From Clostridiales bacterium (GTDB lineage: Bacteria; Bacillota; Clostridia; Lachnospirales; Lachnospiraceae): a stretch of DNA of 6,413 bases. Location: the NCBI GenBank assembly GCA_019420425.1, contig JAHZHG010000156.1, positions 1 through 6,413 on the forward strand, in the 5' to 3' direction. The position numbers and the translations under genes are program-made. Under the pieces are notes generated by a model. The model was not told the origin of the DNA, searched no databases, and was given only the letters and a program-made list of their open reading frames with translations. Numbering within the stretch: the stretch's first letter is position 1; each line of letters begins with the position of its first letter. Of the stretch, positions 1-6,362 are shown one piece after another.

Positions 1-3000
1 TTCCAGGGTGTGGAATCTGCGTTTTATGTGTGGGTAAACGGCCAGAAGGTTGGCTATAGCGAGGACAGCTATACAGCAGCAGAATTTGACATCAGCCCGT
101 ACCTGAATCCGGCAGGGCAGGAGAACGTGATCGCCGTTCAGGTATACCGCTGGTCAGACGGAAGCTATCTGGAGGATCAGGACTTTATCCGCATGAGCGG
201 AATTTTCCGCGATGTATTCCTGTTTGCAAAGAATAAGGAAGCGTCCCTGTTTGATTTTGCTTACACGACGACCTTTGATGACAATTATGAAGATGCAGTT
301 CTGGATCTGAGCGCAACCGTGAGAAGATACAATGAGATCGATCCGGCTATGCAGGGCTGCACGGTAACGGCCGTTTTATTTGACGCGGATGGAAACCAGG
401 TGGCGGAGAAAACCATGGACGCCAGATTCCACGGCAAAGAGGCCGAAGCGGAAGCTTCTATAGAAATCGAAGCGCCGAGGCAGTGGTCTGCGGAGGATCC
501 GTATCTTTACCAGCTGGTATTTGAACTGAAGGATCCGGAAGGAGCAGTGCTGGAAACCGCAGGCTGCAACGTTGGCTTTCGCGAGATTGAGATTGTAAAT
601 AAGGGGACGAACAAATCGCAGATTCTGATTAACGGCCAGCCGATTATGTTCCGCGGCGTTGACCGTCATGAGACGAATCTGGAGACCGGCAGACATATCA
701 CTGAGGAAAGTATGATTCAGGATATTGTGCTGATGAAGCAGCACAACATCAATGCGGTGCGCAATTCGCACTATCCGAATGAGGCAAGATGGTATGAGCT
801 TTGCGATGAGTATGGCCTGTACGTGATCGACGAGGCAAACATCGAGTCCCATGGAGTGAATGACTACATTCCGCAGAGCGACCTGAAATGGATCGAGGCA
901 TGTAAGGACAGAATGACCAGCACAATTGAGCGCAGCAAGACGCATCCGTGTATCGTTTCCTGGTCTTTGGGCAATGAGTCATACAACGGAGATACCTGGG
1001 CAGTGCTTGGGAATCTGTGCAAGGAGCTGGATCCGACCCGATTTGTGCATTATGAGGCGGATCGCGAGATTCCGGAGGTAGATGTCTGGTCCAGAATGTA
1101 CCGCCGGGTAAACCGGGATGATTCTGTTGTCGATAAAGTCCTGAATCCCATGGTATGGTGGGGCATTTACGGAGACAAGCCGGCGCTGGAGTGTGAATAT
1201 GCACATGCAATGGGCAACGGTATCGGCAACCTTCAGGAATACTGGGATGTGTTTGAAAAATATCCCAACCTGCAGGGCGGATTTATCTGGGATTGGGTAG
1301 ACCAGTCCTTGGTATGGGATACCCCGAGCAACGAGATTCTGACCAATGACGGGCAGGACATTGAAGTTACCTTAAGGGGACAGCTCTCAGACGAGGGCCA
1401 GAGCGGCAAGGCCATGGACGGCTATGCAGAGTGTCATGTGGACAAGGCGCTTGTATTTGAAGACTTTGAGCCCTTTACCCTGGAAGCATGGGTAAAACCG
1501 GAGGCTGCAAACGAAACCACACCGATCATCACCAAGGGTAACGATGAGTGGATGAGCACAGAATCCTACGGCCTGCAGAGAAGAATCACTACAGACGAGG
1601 AAACCGGCGAGACCGAAGACGTTCTGGAATTTTATATTTACAATAATGTATGGGATGAGGAGATGGAGGTATACGGAAGAGTGACCGCATCCATCCCGAC
1701 GCCGGAAAACTGGGAAGGCGAGTGGCATCACATCGCCGGAACCTTTGACGGAACCAATGTGACGCTGTATGTGGACGGTGAAGCCGTTGCAACGGTAACT
1801 GACACCAACGGAATCATGGCAGGCGGAAACGCAGTGGGAATCGGCGCTGACATTACCTATGACGCGCAGAACCCGAACGTACCCTGTACCTTCAAGGGCC
1901 TGATTGACAGCGTACGTATTTATAACCGGGCGCTGAGCGCTGAGGAGCTGGCTGATACAGGACGCGTTGCCGATGAAAGCAGCGTAGTATGGCTGGATTT
2001 TGAAGAAACCACCCAGAAGGATTACGCGCAGGAGACGTACTACAGCTTTGGCGGAGACTGGCAGGATCTTCCGGACGGCGCGCCAAACGACAAAAACTTC
2101 TGTTCCAACGGCCTTGTATCCGCAGACAGAACCGTGCAGCCTGAGTTGGTGGAGGTTAAGAAGGTTTACCAGGAAATCGGAGTAGAAGAGGGCGACCTGA
2201 CCAAGCAGGAGGTGGTAATCCGGAACAAATTCTTATTCACCAACCTGAATAAGTATGAAGGCACATGGGAGCTGATCGAGGACGGCGTAGCCATCCAGTC
2301 CGGCGTATTTGATGAGGATCAGATGAATCTCCCGGCGCTGACGGAAAAGACGCTGAGGGTTCCGTATGAAATCACTGAGCCGAAGGCAGGAGCAGAATAT
2401 TTTGTAAACATCAGCTTCAAATTAAAGGCGGATGAGTCCTGGGCAAGCGCAGGCCATGAGATTGCCATGGGACAGTTCAAGCTTCCGGTAGAGGCTCCGG
2501 CAGTAGAGGCAGTAAGCGCAGAGGCAATCCCGGCGCTGGCTGTAGAGGAAGGCGACACTGCGGTAGCAGTGAACGGGGAAAACTTCACCATCAGCCTCAA
2601 TAAAGTAACGGGAACCATTGACTCCTTCAACTACAAAGGAAAAGAGCTGCTTGCCAGCGGCCCGATCCCGAACTTCTGGAGAGCAGCAACGGACAGCGAC
2701 CTTGGATATTATTCGCTGTTGACCCTTTCCACCTGGAGATATGCAGGTGAGGATCGCGAGATTGAGGATGTTGCCGTAGAACTGCTGGGCGACAATGCCG
2801 TACAGTTTACCGTAACCGCCAAGCTGCCGACAAAGACCGTATCTGACTACAAACAGGTTTACACGGTTTATGGAAGCGGAGACGTTAAGATAACCAGTAC
2901 GCTGGTTCCGGGCAGCGCAGACCTGCCGATGATTCCGGAGGTGGGAAACCTGTTGCAGATGCCGCTGGAGTTCAGCAACGTAACCTGGTACGGCAAAGGA

Positions 3001-3456
3001 CCAGATGAGAACTATATCGACAGACAGACCGGCTACAACGTAGGTATTTACACCAATACGGTAGAAAACTTCTTCGTAGACTATATCAAGCCGCAGGAAA
3101 CCGGAAACCGTACAAACGTAAGATGGGTAAGCCTGACCAATGACGAAGGCATCGGACTGCTGGCAAAGGCAGAGGGCGCCATGGAGTTTAACGCCCTGTA
3201 CTACACGCCGGAGCAGCTGACGACAAATCTGCATTCCTATCTGCTTCCGGAGCCGACCAGCATCACGCTGCGCCTGAACGAACGGCAGATGGGTCTTGGC
3301 GGAGACAACTCATGGGGAGCTATGCCGCTGACCCAGTACCAGAATCCGGCTGATCAGACCTACGAGTATACGTACACCCTGAAACCGATCGACACCAGCG
3401 ATCCGGCTGGATCAATGGAAGAGTACAAAACCGTATTACCAGATCTGAATAAATAA
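1..3456 (+). CDS. lacZ: LacZ-type GH2 beta-galactosidase with internal LamG domain (5' end outside window)
   Basis: Hydrolyses terminal beta-galactosides by the retaining GH2 mechanism. The frame is open to base 1 (F-Q-G then V at base 10), so the N-terminus, any signal peptide and the first strands of the sugar-binding domain are missing. Counting the codon at base 10 as residue 1: the rest of the GH2 jelly roll is at about 1-73, with RWSDGSYLEDQD (D50 aligns with E. coli D201); an Ig-like domain at 74-195; the TIM barrel at 198-440 and 676-720; an Ig-like DUF4981-type domain at 720-825; an Ala/Val/Glu/Pro linker at 826-849; and the beta-galactosidase small-chain domain at 850-1132. Catalytic features are intact: acid/base E323 in LGNES, nucleophile E396 in CEYAHAMGN, metal ligands E279 and H281 in DEANIESHG, H220, H254, W427 and W1102. 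Residues 446-657 are a LamG-like insert. No LPXTG or C-terminal anchor is present. With over 1150 visible residues it is longer than whole E. coli LacZ (1024). Cellular location cannot be decided without the N-terminus; LamG suggests export, which is inference. Confidence 0.95.
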   Translation, partial: FQGVESAFYVWVNGQKVGYSEDSYTAAEFDISPYLNPAGQENVIAVQVYRWSDGSYLEDQDFIRMSGIFRDVFLFAKNKEASLFDFAYTTTFDDNYEDAVLDLSATVRRYNEIDPAMQGCTVTAVLFDADGNQVAEKTMDARFHGKEAEAEASIEIEAPRQWSAEDPYLYQLVFELKDPEGAVLETAGCNVGFREIEIVNKGTNKSQILINGQPIMFRGVDRHETNLETGRHITEESMIQDIVLMKQHNINAVRNSHYPNEARWYELCDEYGLYVIDEANIESHGVNDYIPQSDLKWIEACKDRMTSTIERSKTHPCIVSWSLGNESYNGDTWAVLGNLCKELDPTRFVHYEADREIPEVDVWSRMYRRVNRDDSVVDKVLNPMVWWGIYGDKPALECEYAHAMGNGIGNLQEYWDVFEKYPNLQGGFIWDWVDQSLVWDTPSNEILTNDGQDIEVTLRGQLSDEGQSGKAMDGYAECHVDKALVFEDFEPFTLEAWVKPEAANETTPIITKGNDEWMSTESYGLQRRITTDEETGETEDVLEFYIYNNVWDEEMEVYGRVTASIPTPENWEGEWHHIAGTFDGTNVTLYVDGEAVATVTDTNGIMAGGNAVGIGADITYDAQNPNVPCTFKGLIDSVRIYNRALSAEELADTGRVADESSVVWLDFEETTQKDYAQETYYSFGGDWQDLPDGAPNDKNFCSNGLVSADRTVQPELVEVKKVYQEIGVEEGDLTKQEVVIRNKFLFTNLNKYEGTWELIEDGVAIQSGVFDEDQMNLPALTEKTLRVPYEITEPKAGAEYFVNISFKLKADESWASAGHEIAMGQFKLPVEAPAVEAVSAEAIPALAVEEGDTAVAVNGENFTISLNKVTGTIDSFNYKGKELLASGPIPNFWRAATDSDLGYYSLLTLSTWRYAGEDREIEDVAVELLGDNAVQFTVTAKLPTKTVSDYKQVYTVYGSGDVKITSTLVPGSADLPMIPEVGNLLQMPLEFSNVTWYGKGPDENYIDRQTGYNVGIYTNTVENFFVDYIKPQETGNRTNVRWVSLTNDEGIGLLAKAEGAMEFNALYYTPEQLTTNLHSYLLPEPTSITLRLNERQMGLGGDNSWGAMPLTQYQNPADQTYEYTYTLKPIDTSDPAGSMEEYKTVLPDLNK
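1345..1980 (+). other. LamG/concanavalin-like domain inserted in the GH2 barrel
   Basis: This is a domain inside the beta-galactosidase gene. Before it the protein reads GGFIWDWVDQSL and after it YYSFGGDWQDLPD...FCSNGLV; in E. coli LacZ the corresponding segments are only about 15 residues apart. The insert carries LamG-family hallmarks: FTLEAWVKP, WHHIAGTFDG, VTLYVDGE, and the closing IDSVRIYNRALSAEEL. The strand VVWLDFEE, which normally opens a LamG domain, here follows the RIYNRALS segment, so the order of the fold appears permuted. LamG/LamG-like jelly rolls often bind glycans or serve as adhesion modules; a carbohydrate-targeting role here is inference. Edges are approximate to about 15 residues. 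Confidence 0.85.
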
Positions 3457-3461
3457 CAGAC

Positions 3462-3527
3462 AAATAAAAGGGAGCTTCTGTTCTGCGCTGGCTTACTCCG
3501 GCGCGGGCAGGAGCTCTGCTTTTATTT
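3462..3527 (+). terminator. Long hairpin terminator after the beta-galactosidase
   Basis: It starts 5 bases after the TAA stop. AAATAAAAG (3462-3470) pairs with CTTTTATTT (3519-3527). AGCTTCTG (3473-3480) then pairs with CAGGAGCT (3508-3515) with one G-U. The apex is GCGCTGG (3485-3491) with CCGGCGC (3498-3504) around loop CTTACT. The A-rich left foot and T-rich right foot make it look able to act in both directions, although nothing convergent is visible nearby. Confidence 0.85.
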
Positions 3528-3560
3528 AAGCGCACTTTTGCTGTTGTTGGCCCGGAAAAC

Positions 3561-3589
3561 TTGCTTTTTGCCACCAGTCTTGCTATAAT
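3561..3589 (+). promoter_or_regulatory. Sigma-A type promoter for the thioesterase-cvfB operon
   Basis: TTGCTT (3561-3566), a 17-base spacer, then consensus TATAAT (3584-3589) preceded by TGC, which gives an extended -10 (TGn). Transcription should start near 3596, leaving a leader of about 58 bases before the ATG at 3655. It lies just after the upstream terminator, as expected for a new transcription unit. Confidence 0.85.
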
Positions 3590-3654
3590 TCACAACGACA
3601 GAGATTTTGCGCAGTACCGTTTCGTGCTGCGCCCGACGGAGAAAGGAGACCTAT

Positions 3655-4362
3655 ATGCCGTATTCCATGAATTGCCGCGTACGCTACAGTGAAACTGCCT
3701 CCGATGGTTGCCTGTCCATCCCGGGGCTGGTCAACTATTTTCAGGATTGCTGTACCTTTCATTCGGAGGAGGCCGGCGTAGGCTACCTTCGGGAAAGGGA
3801 AAAGCGGCGGCTATGGATGCTGAGCGCCTGGCAGATTGTGATTGAACGGCTGCCGGCCATGGGAGAACAGATTCAGGTGCAGACCTGGGCGTATGAGTTC
3901 AGCGGCTTCTGGGGAATGCGGAATTTCCGTCTGCTGGATGGGCAGGGCTGCGCGGCGGCCTGGGCCAACAGCGTATGGGTATTTGCCGACGCGGATACGG
4001 GAAAGCCGGTGCGGATTGACGAAGAAGAAATTGCCGCATACGCGGTAGAAGAAAAACTGGACATGGCATACGCGCCGCGCAAGATTTCCATACCGGGAGA
4101 GGGAGAGCCGGGACAGTCGTTTCTGGTCTGCCCGCACCATCTCGATACCAATCTGCATGTGAACAACGGGCAGTATATTCAAATGGCCCGGGACTATTTC
4201 CCTGAGGATGCAGCCATCCATCAGATCCGCGTGGAATACCGCAGCCAGGCCAGGCTAAATGACCGGATCTGCCCCTTTATCTGCCGGGACGGGGACAGAA
4301 CAGTTATCGATTTGCAGAAGGAAAACGGCGGCTCGTGGGCCGTTGTTGAGCTGAAAAGCTAA
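3655..4362 (+). CDS. Acyl-ACP thioesterase (FatA/FatB-like, double hotdog)
   Basis: 235 residues, a usual size for bacterial acyl-ACP thioesterases. They release free fatty acids from acyl-ACP in the cytoplasm and so affect acyl-chain supply for membrane lipid synthesis. The start is the ATG at 3655 because AAAGGAG (3642-3648) sits 6 bases upstream; the frame extends upstream to 3607 but has no ribosome binding site there. The first hotdog unit is about residues 1-120, with RLWMLSAWQIVIERLP and a WVFADADTGKPVRI strand; the second is about 128-235. The second carries the family active-site pattern LDTNLHVNNGQYI, with D164, N166 and H168 matching the plant Asp-x-Asn-x-His set. At the place where plant enzymes have YRREC this protein has YRSQA, so the Glu proposed as catalytic in plants is Gln198 and the Cys is Ala199. 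First gene of an operon with cvfB, 24 bases downstream. Substrate chain length cannot be read from the sequence. Confidence 0.9.
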   Translation: MPYSMNCRVRYSETASDGCLSIPGLVNYFQDCCTFHSEEAGVGYLREREKRRLWMLSAWQIVIERLPAMGEQIQVQTWAYEFSGFWGMRNFRLLDGQGCAAAWANSVWVFADADTGKPVRIDEEEIAAYAVEEKLDMAYAPRKISIPGEGEPGQSFLVCPHHLDTNLHVNNGQYIQMARDYFPEDAAIHQIRVEYRSQARLNDRICPFICRDGDRTVIDLQKENGGSWAVVELKS

Positions 4363-4386
4363 GGGAAGAGAAAAAAGGAGAACGTT

Positions 4387-5223
4387 ATGCTTCAATTAGG
4401 AAAAAAGCAGGAGCTTACTGTGGTAAAACGTGTGGATTTCGGGGTTTATCTGGCAGAAGGTCAGGGAGCGGAGGAAAAGGTGCTCCTTCCCCGCAAGGAG
4501 GTGCCGGAGGGAACCCGGACAGGAGACAAACTGACGGTTTTCTTATATAAAGACTCTATGGATCGCCCAATCGCCACCGCCAGGGAGCCATTGGTGGAGC
4601 TTGACGGACTTGCCGTATTAAAAGTAAAAGAAGTAGGCAGGATCGGTGCGTTTCTGGACTGGGGACTGGACAAGGATCTGCTGCTTCCGTTTAAGGAGCA
4701 GACGCGGAAGCTGTATCCGGGAGACGAATGCCTGGTGGCCATGTATGTGGACAAAAGCAGCCGCCTGTGCGCGACCATGAAGGTCTACTCCCGCTTAAAA
4801 ACCGACTCGCCCTATCACAAGGACGACACAGTAAAGGGAACGGTATACGAGATCAGCGATAATTTCGGCGTATTTGTCGCGGTAGACAACCAGTATTCCG
4901 CTCTGATTCCCAAAAGGGAGGTTACAGGCGGATTCCGGGTGGGCGATCGTCTGACCGCACGGGTCGCCGCAGTCAAGGCCGACGGAAAGCTGGATCTGAG
5001 TATCCGGGAAAAGGCGTACCTGCAGATTGACGAGGACGCAGAGAACGTGATGCGGGCGATAGAAGAATTCGACGGCGTGCTGCCCTTTGGCGATCACGCC
5101 GATCCGGAGGTAATCAAACGGGAGCTGGGAATGAGCAAAAATGCTTTTAAACGGGCGGTTGGCCGGCTTTATAAGGAGCGCCGGGTGGAAATCACGGAGC
5201 ATGCAATTCGTAAAGTTGAATAA
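4387..5223 (+). CDS. cvfB: CvfB-family S1 RNA-binding protein
   Basis: 278 residues, close to the family's usual length (B. subtilis YitL, S. aureus CvfB). The layout is three S1-like OB folds followed by a winged helix. S1-1 is about residues 8-66 (VKRVDFGVYL through IATAREP), S1-2 about 74-134 (VKEVGRIGAFLDWG, then KDLLLPFKEQ and GDECLVAMYVD), S1-3 about 147-207 (GTVYEISDNFGVFVAV through KLDLSIREK), and the winged helix about 218-275 with the helix SKNAFKRAVGRLYKERRVEI. In S. aureus CvfB binds RNA and influences virulence gene expression; in commensals its targets are not established. The start is fixed by AAAGGAG (4374-4380), 6 bases before the ATG. It is co-transcribed with the thioesterase (24-base gap, no terminator or promoter between). 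I found no convincing hairpin terminator after its TAA, so some read-through into the next unit is possible. Confidence 0.93.
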   Translation: MLQLGKKQELTVVKRVDFGVYLAEGQGAEEKVLLPRKEVPEGTRTGDKLTVFLYKDSMDRPIATAREPLVELDGLAVLKVKEVGRIGAFLDWGLDKDLLLPFKEQTRKLYPGDECLVAMYVDKSSRLCATMKVYSRLKTDSPYHKDDTVKGTVYEISDNFGVFVAVDNQYSALIPKREVTGGFRVGDRLTARVAAVKADGKLDLSIREKAYLQIDEDAENVMRAIEEFDGVLPFGDHADPEVIKRELGMSKNAFKRAVGRLYKERRVEITEHAIRKVE

Positions 5224-5356
5224 TGGTTTGAATATCAAAACATGTAAATGTGACCGAAAAAAGATAAACATATTCTTAAGGTAGGAAAATCCTCTACAAA
5301 AAATGCCGGGCGAATTTAGGGCCTGTAAATCATAATGCTGAAAATAAAATTAGGGA

Positions 5357-5385
5357 TTGCATTATGGAAAAGGCTGGTTTATAGT
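5357..5385 (+). promoter_or_regulatory. Sigma-A type promoter for the HPr-like gene
   Basis: TTGCAT (5357-5362), a 17-base spacer, then TATAGT (5380-5385). Transcription would start near 5392, giving a leader of about 36 bases. The rest of the gap after cvfB (5224-5356) is AT-rich, and I see no gene, riboswitch or strong hairpin in it. Confidence 0.75.
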
Positions 5386-5393
5386 GTAGGTGT

Positions 5394-5421
5394 AAGGAAG
5401 AAAGAGAGAAAGAAAGGAGAA
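5394..5421 (+). promoter_or_regulatory. 28-base all-purine leader containing the Shine-Dalgarno
   Basis: From 5394 to 5421 every base is A or G, ending with AAAGGAG (5413-5419), 8 bases before the ATG at 5428. The run covers nearly all of the predicted leader and would leave it unstructured, which is expected to favour strong translation (inference). It also decides the start: the in-frame ATG at 5335 has no ribosome binding site and lies upstream of the predicted promoter. Confidence 0.6.
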
Positions 5422-5427
5422 TACGTA

Positions 5428-5658
5428 ATGAAAGTTCAGAACATTACAGACATCGATAAGTTTTTTAAGGTAATTGACAGCTGCAAAGGTAAAGTGGAGC
5501 TGGTAACCGGTGAAGGAGACAGATTGAATCTGAAATCCAAGCTGAGCCAGTACGTATCCATGGCAAATATCTTCTCCAACGGTGAGATTCCGGAGCTGGA
5601 GATCGTTGCTCACGAGAAAGAAGATATTGATAAATTAATTGATTTCATGATGAACTAA
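5428..5658 (+). CDS. Small HPr/Crh-like protein lacking the His phosphorylation loop
   Basis: 76 residues, cytoplasmic, no signal or membrane segment. I do not recognise a named gene, but the C-terminal half follows the HPr fold closely. KVELV (22-26) fits the second strand. GDRLNLKSKLSQYV (30-43) fits the HPr segment VNLKSIMGV, with S37 at the place of regulatory Ser46. ELEIVAHEKEDIDKLIDFM fits the last strand and helix (EITISA-G-DE-DAL-ALEE). The N-terminus is about nine residues shorter than HPr, and the GIHARP loop with His15 is absent: MKVQNITDIDKFFKVI goes almost straight into helix 1. It therefore cannot act as a standard PTS phosphocarrier. B. subtilis Crh is a known HPr relative that also lacks the histidine and keeps Ser46, so a signalling or adaptor role is plausible (inference). 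It is a single-gene unit with its own promoter and a strong terminator, upstream of dnaE. Real-gene status is well supported; the fold assignment is moderate. Confidence 0.8.
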   Translation: MKVQNITDIDKFFKVIDSCKGKVELVTGEGDRLNLKSKLSQYVSMANIFSNGEIPELEIVAHEKEDIDKLIDFMMN

Positions 5659-5679
5659 TCTTAGGACAGAAAAGTTGAG

Positions 5680-5707
5680 CCGCTGCCTGGCTGGGCAGCG
5701 GTTTTTT
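5680..5707 (+). terminator. Intrinsic terminator after the HPr-like gene
   Basis: A perfect 8-bp GC-rich stem, CCGCTGCC (5680-5687) with GGCAGCGG (5694-5701), loop TGGCTG, followed directly by six T (5702-5707). It lies 21 bases after the TAA stop. Confidence 0.95.
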
Positions 5708-5720
5708 AATTTCATAGGAA

Positions 5721-5771
5721 AGTGCGTCTTATGAAAGAAAGCCCTTCGGGCAGACGATGCGCATTCTTTTT
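5721..5771 (+). terminator. Second, bulged hairpin with T-rich tail
   Basis: AGTGCG (5721-5726) pairs with CGCATT (5760-5765, one G-U), TCT (5727-5729) with AGA (5752-5754), and GCCC (5741-5744) with GGGC (5748-5751) around TTC. Unpaired stretches are 5730-5740 on the left and 5755-5759 on the right. A run of five T (5767-5771) follows. It may be a back-up terminator in tandem with 5680-5707, or a structured insulator ahead of the next promoter. The large left bulge makes it weaker than the first. Confidence 0.5.
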
Positions 5772-5772
5772 A

Positions 5773-5801
5773 TTGTTCTGGAGATTCTTATCGTGTATAA
5801 T
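5773..5801 (+). promoter_or_regulatory. Sigma-A type promoter for the DJ-1/PfpI-dnaE unit
   Basis: TTGTTC (5773-5778), a 17-base spacer, then consensus TATAAT (5796-5801). Transcription should start near 5808, about 25 bases before the ATG at 5833. The -35 begins right after the T-run of the preceding hairpin. Confidence 0.8.
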
Positions 5802-5832
5802 GTATATTAATATGAACGAACGGAGGACGCAT

Positions 5833-6351
5833 ATGACGAATTATATGGCAGTCTATGAGGGCTGCTGCTTCTACGAGATCGTTATCCTGAGCTATTACCT
5901 GAGATGCACAGGAAACTCTCTGTTTTGGTGCTCCCCGGACGGCAAAGACATCACCTGCATGGAAGGCTTTACCGTGAGGTGCAGCGGCAGCTTTGCGGAT
6001 ATCGTCCCGGAGCAGGCAGAGAGTATTACTGTTACCGGCGGAGAGATCGCCCGGATAGCCGGTTCGGAAATCCTGAGAGAACGATTGATACAGGCCAGGC
6101 AGCAGGGCATGCTGATTGGCGGTATCTGTGCGGGCGTGGATCTTCTGGACAGCTTTGGCATCACCGATGGACTTCACACCATCCACACAGATGATCTGGA
6201 CGTGGCAGCCGACGGCAGGGTGGTTACGGCCAGGGCAAATGCGTATGTGGACTTTGCCGTTGAGATGGGAAAAGAGCTGAAGCTGTTTGCGGACGAGCGG
6301 GACCTGACAGAAACCATCGATTTCTGGAAATATCATAAACGATGTGATTAA
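5833..6351 (+). CDS. DJ-1/PfpI family protein (class I glutamine amidotransferase-like fold)
   Basis: 172 residues, typical of single-domain DJ-1/PfpI proteins. The nucleophile elbow is GGICAGVDLL with Cys99, matching the G-x-C-A-G pattern of the superfamily. Glu15 in FYEIVILSYYL fits the conserved acidic residue that sits next to that cysteine in DJ-1. LHTIH in the later part offers a candidate third residue, and VVTARANAYVDFAVEMGKEL matches the closing strand-helix of the family. Members include deglycase/chaperone-like, protease-like and amidase-like proteins, so the reaction is not predictable; a stress or metabolite-repair role is only a possibility. The start is the ATG at 5833, with GGAGGA (5822-5827) 5 bases upstream; in-frame ATGs at 5800 and 5812 lie before or at the predicted transcription start and lack a ribosome binding site. 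It is cysteine-rich at the N-terminus (C11, C12). It precedes dnaE by 11 bases, so the two are probably co-transcribed. Confidence 0.88.
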   Translation: MTNYMAVYEGCCFYEIVILSYYLRCTGNSLFWCSPDGKDITCMEGFTVRCSGSFADIVPEQAESITVTGGEIARIAGSEILRERLIQARQQGMLIGGICAGVDLLDSFGITDGLHTIHTDDLDVAADGRVVTARANAYVDFAVEMGKELKLFADERDLTETIDFWKYHKRCD

Positions 6352-6356
6352 GGAGG
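6350..6356 (+). promoter_or_regulatory. dnaE Shine-Dalgarno overlapping the upstream stop codon
   Basis: AAGGAGG at 6350-6356 shares its first two bases with the TAA stop (6349-6351) of the DJ-1/PfpI gene and lies 6 bases before the ATG at 6363. A full-strength site placed on the stop suggests translational coupling of the two genes (inference). Confidence 0.8.
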
Positions 6357-6362
6357 ACAACC

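Noticed and set aside
376..3234. Several long reverse-strand open frames opposite the beta-galactosidase
   Set aside because: They have no ribosome binding sites or recognisable domains and lie opposite a well-supported gene with intact motifs. They are mirror effects of its codon pattern.
3607..3654. Upstream extension of the thioesterase reading frame
   Set aside because: It has no ribosome binding site and would add an Arg/Cys-rich leader absent from the family. The ATG at 3655 has AAAGGAG at ideal spacing.
5314..5330. Small inverted repeat ATTTA ... TAAAT after cvfB as a terminator or operator
   Set aside because: Only five AT pairs with no T-run, so it is too weak to call.
5335..5427. 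N-terminal extension of the HPr-like protein from the ATG at 5335
   Set aside because: It would cross the predicted promoter and the purine run, has no ribosome binding site, and encodes a Lys/Arg-rich tail unrelated to the fold.
5722..5832. Upstream extension of the DJ-1/PfpI frame
   Set aside because: It runs through the hairpin and the promoter. The ATG at 5833 follows a clear GGAGGA and begins at the family's usual N-terminus.
5904..6194. Alternative forward frame inside the DJ-1/PfpI gene
   Set aside because: Low-complexity Arg-rich translation with no ribosome binding site. It is a frame-shadow of the real gene.
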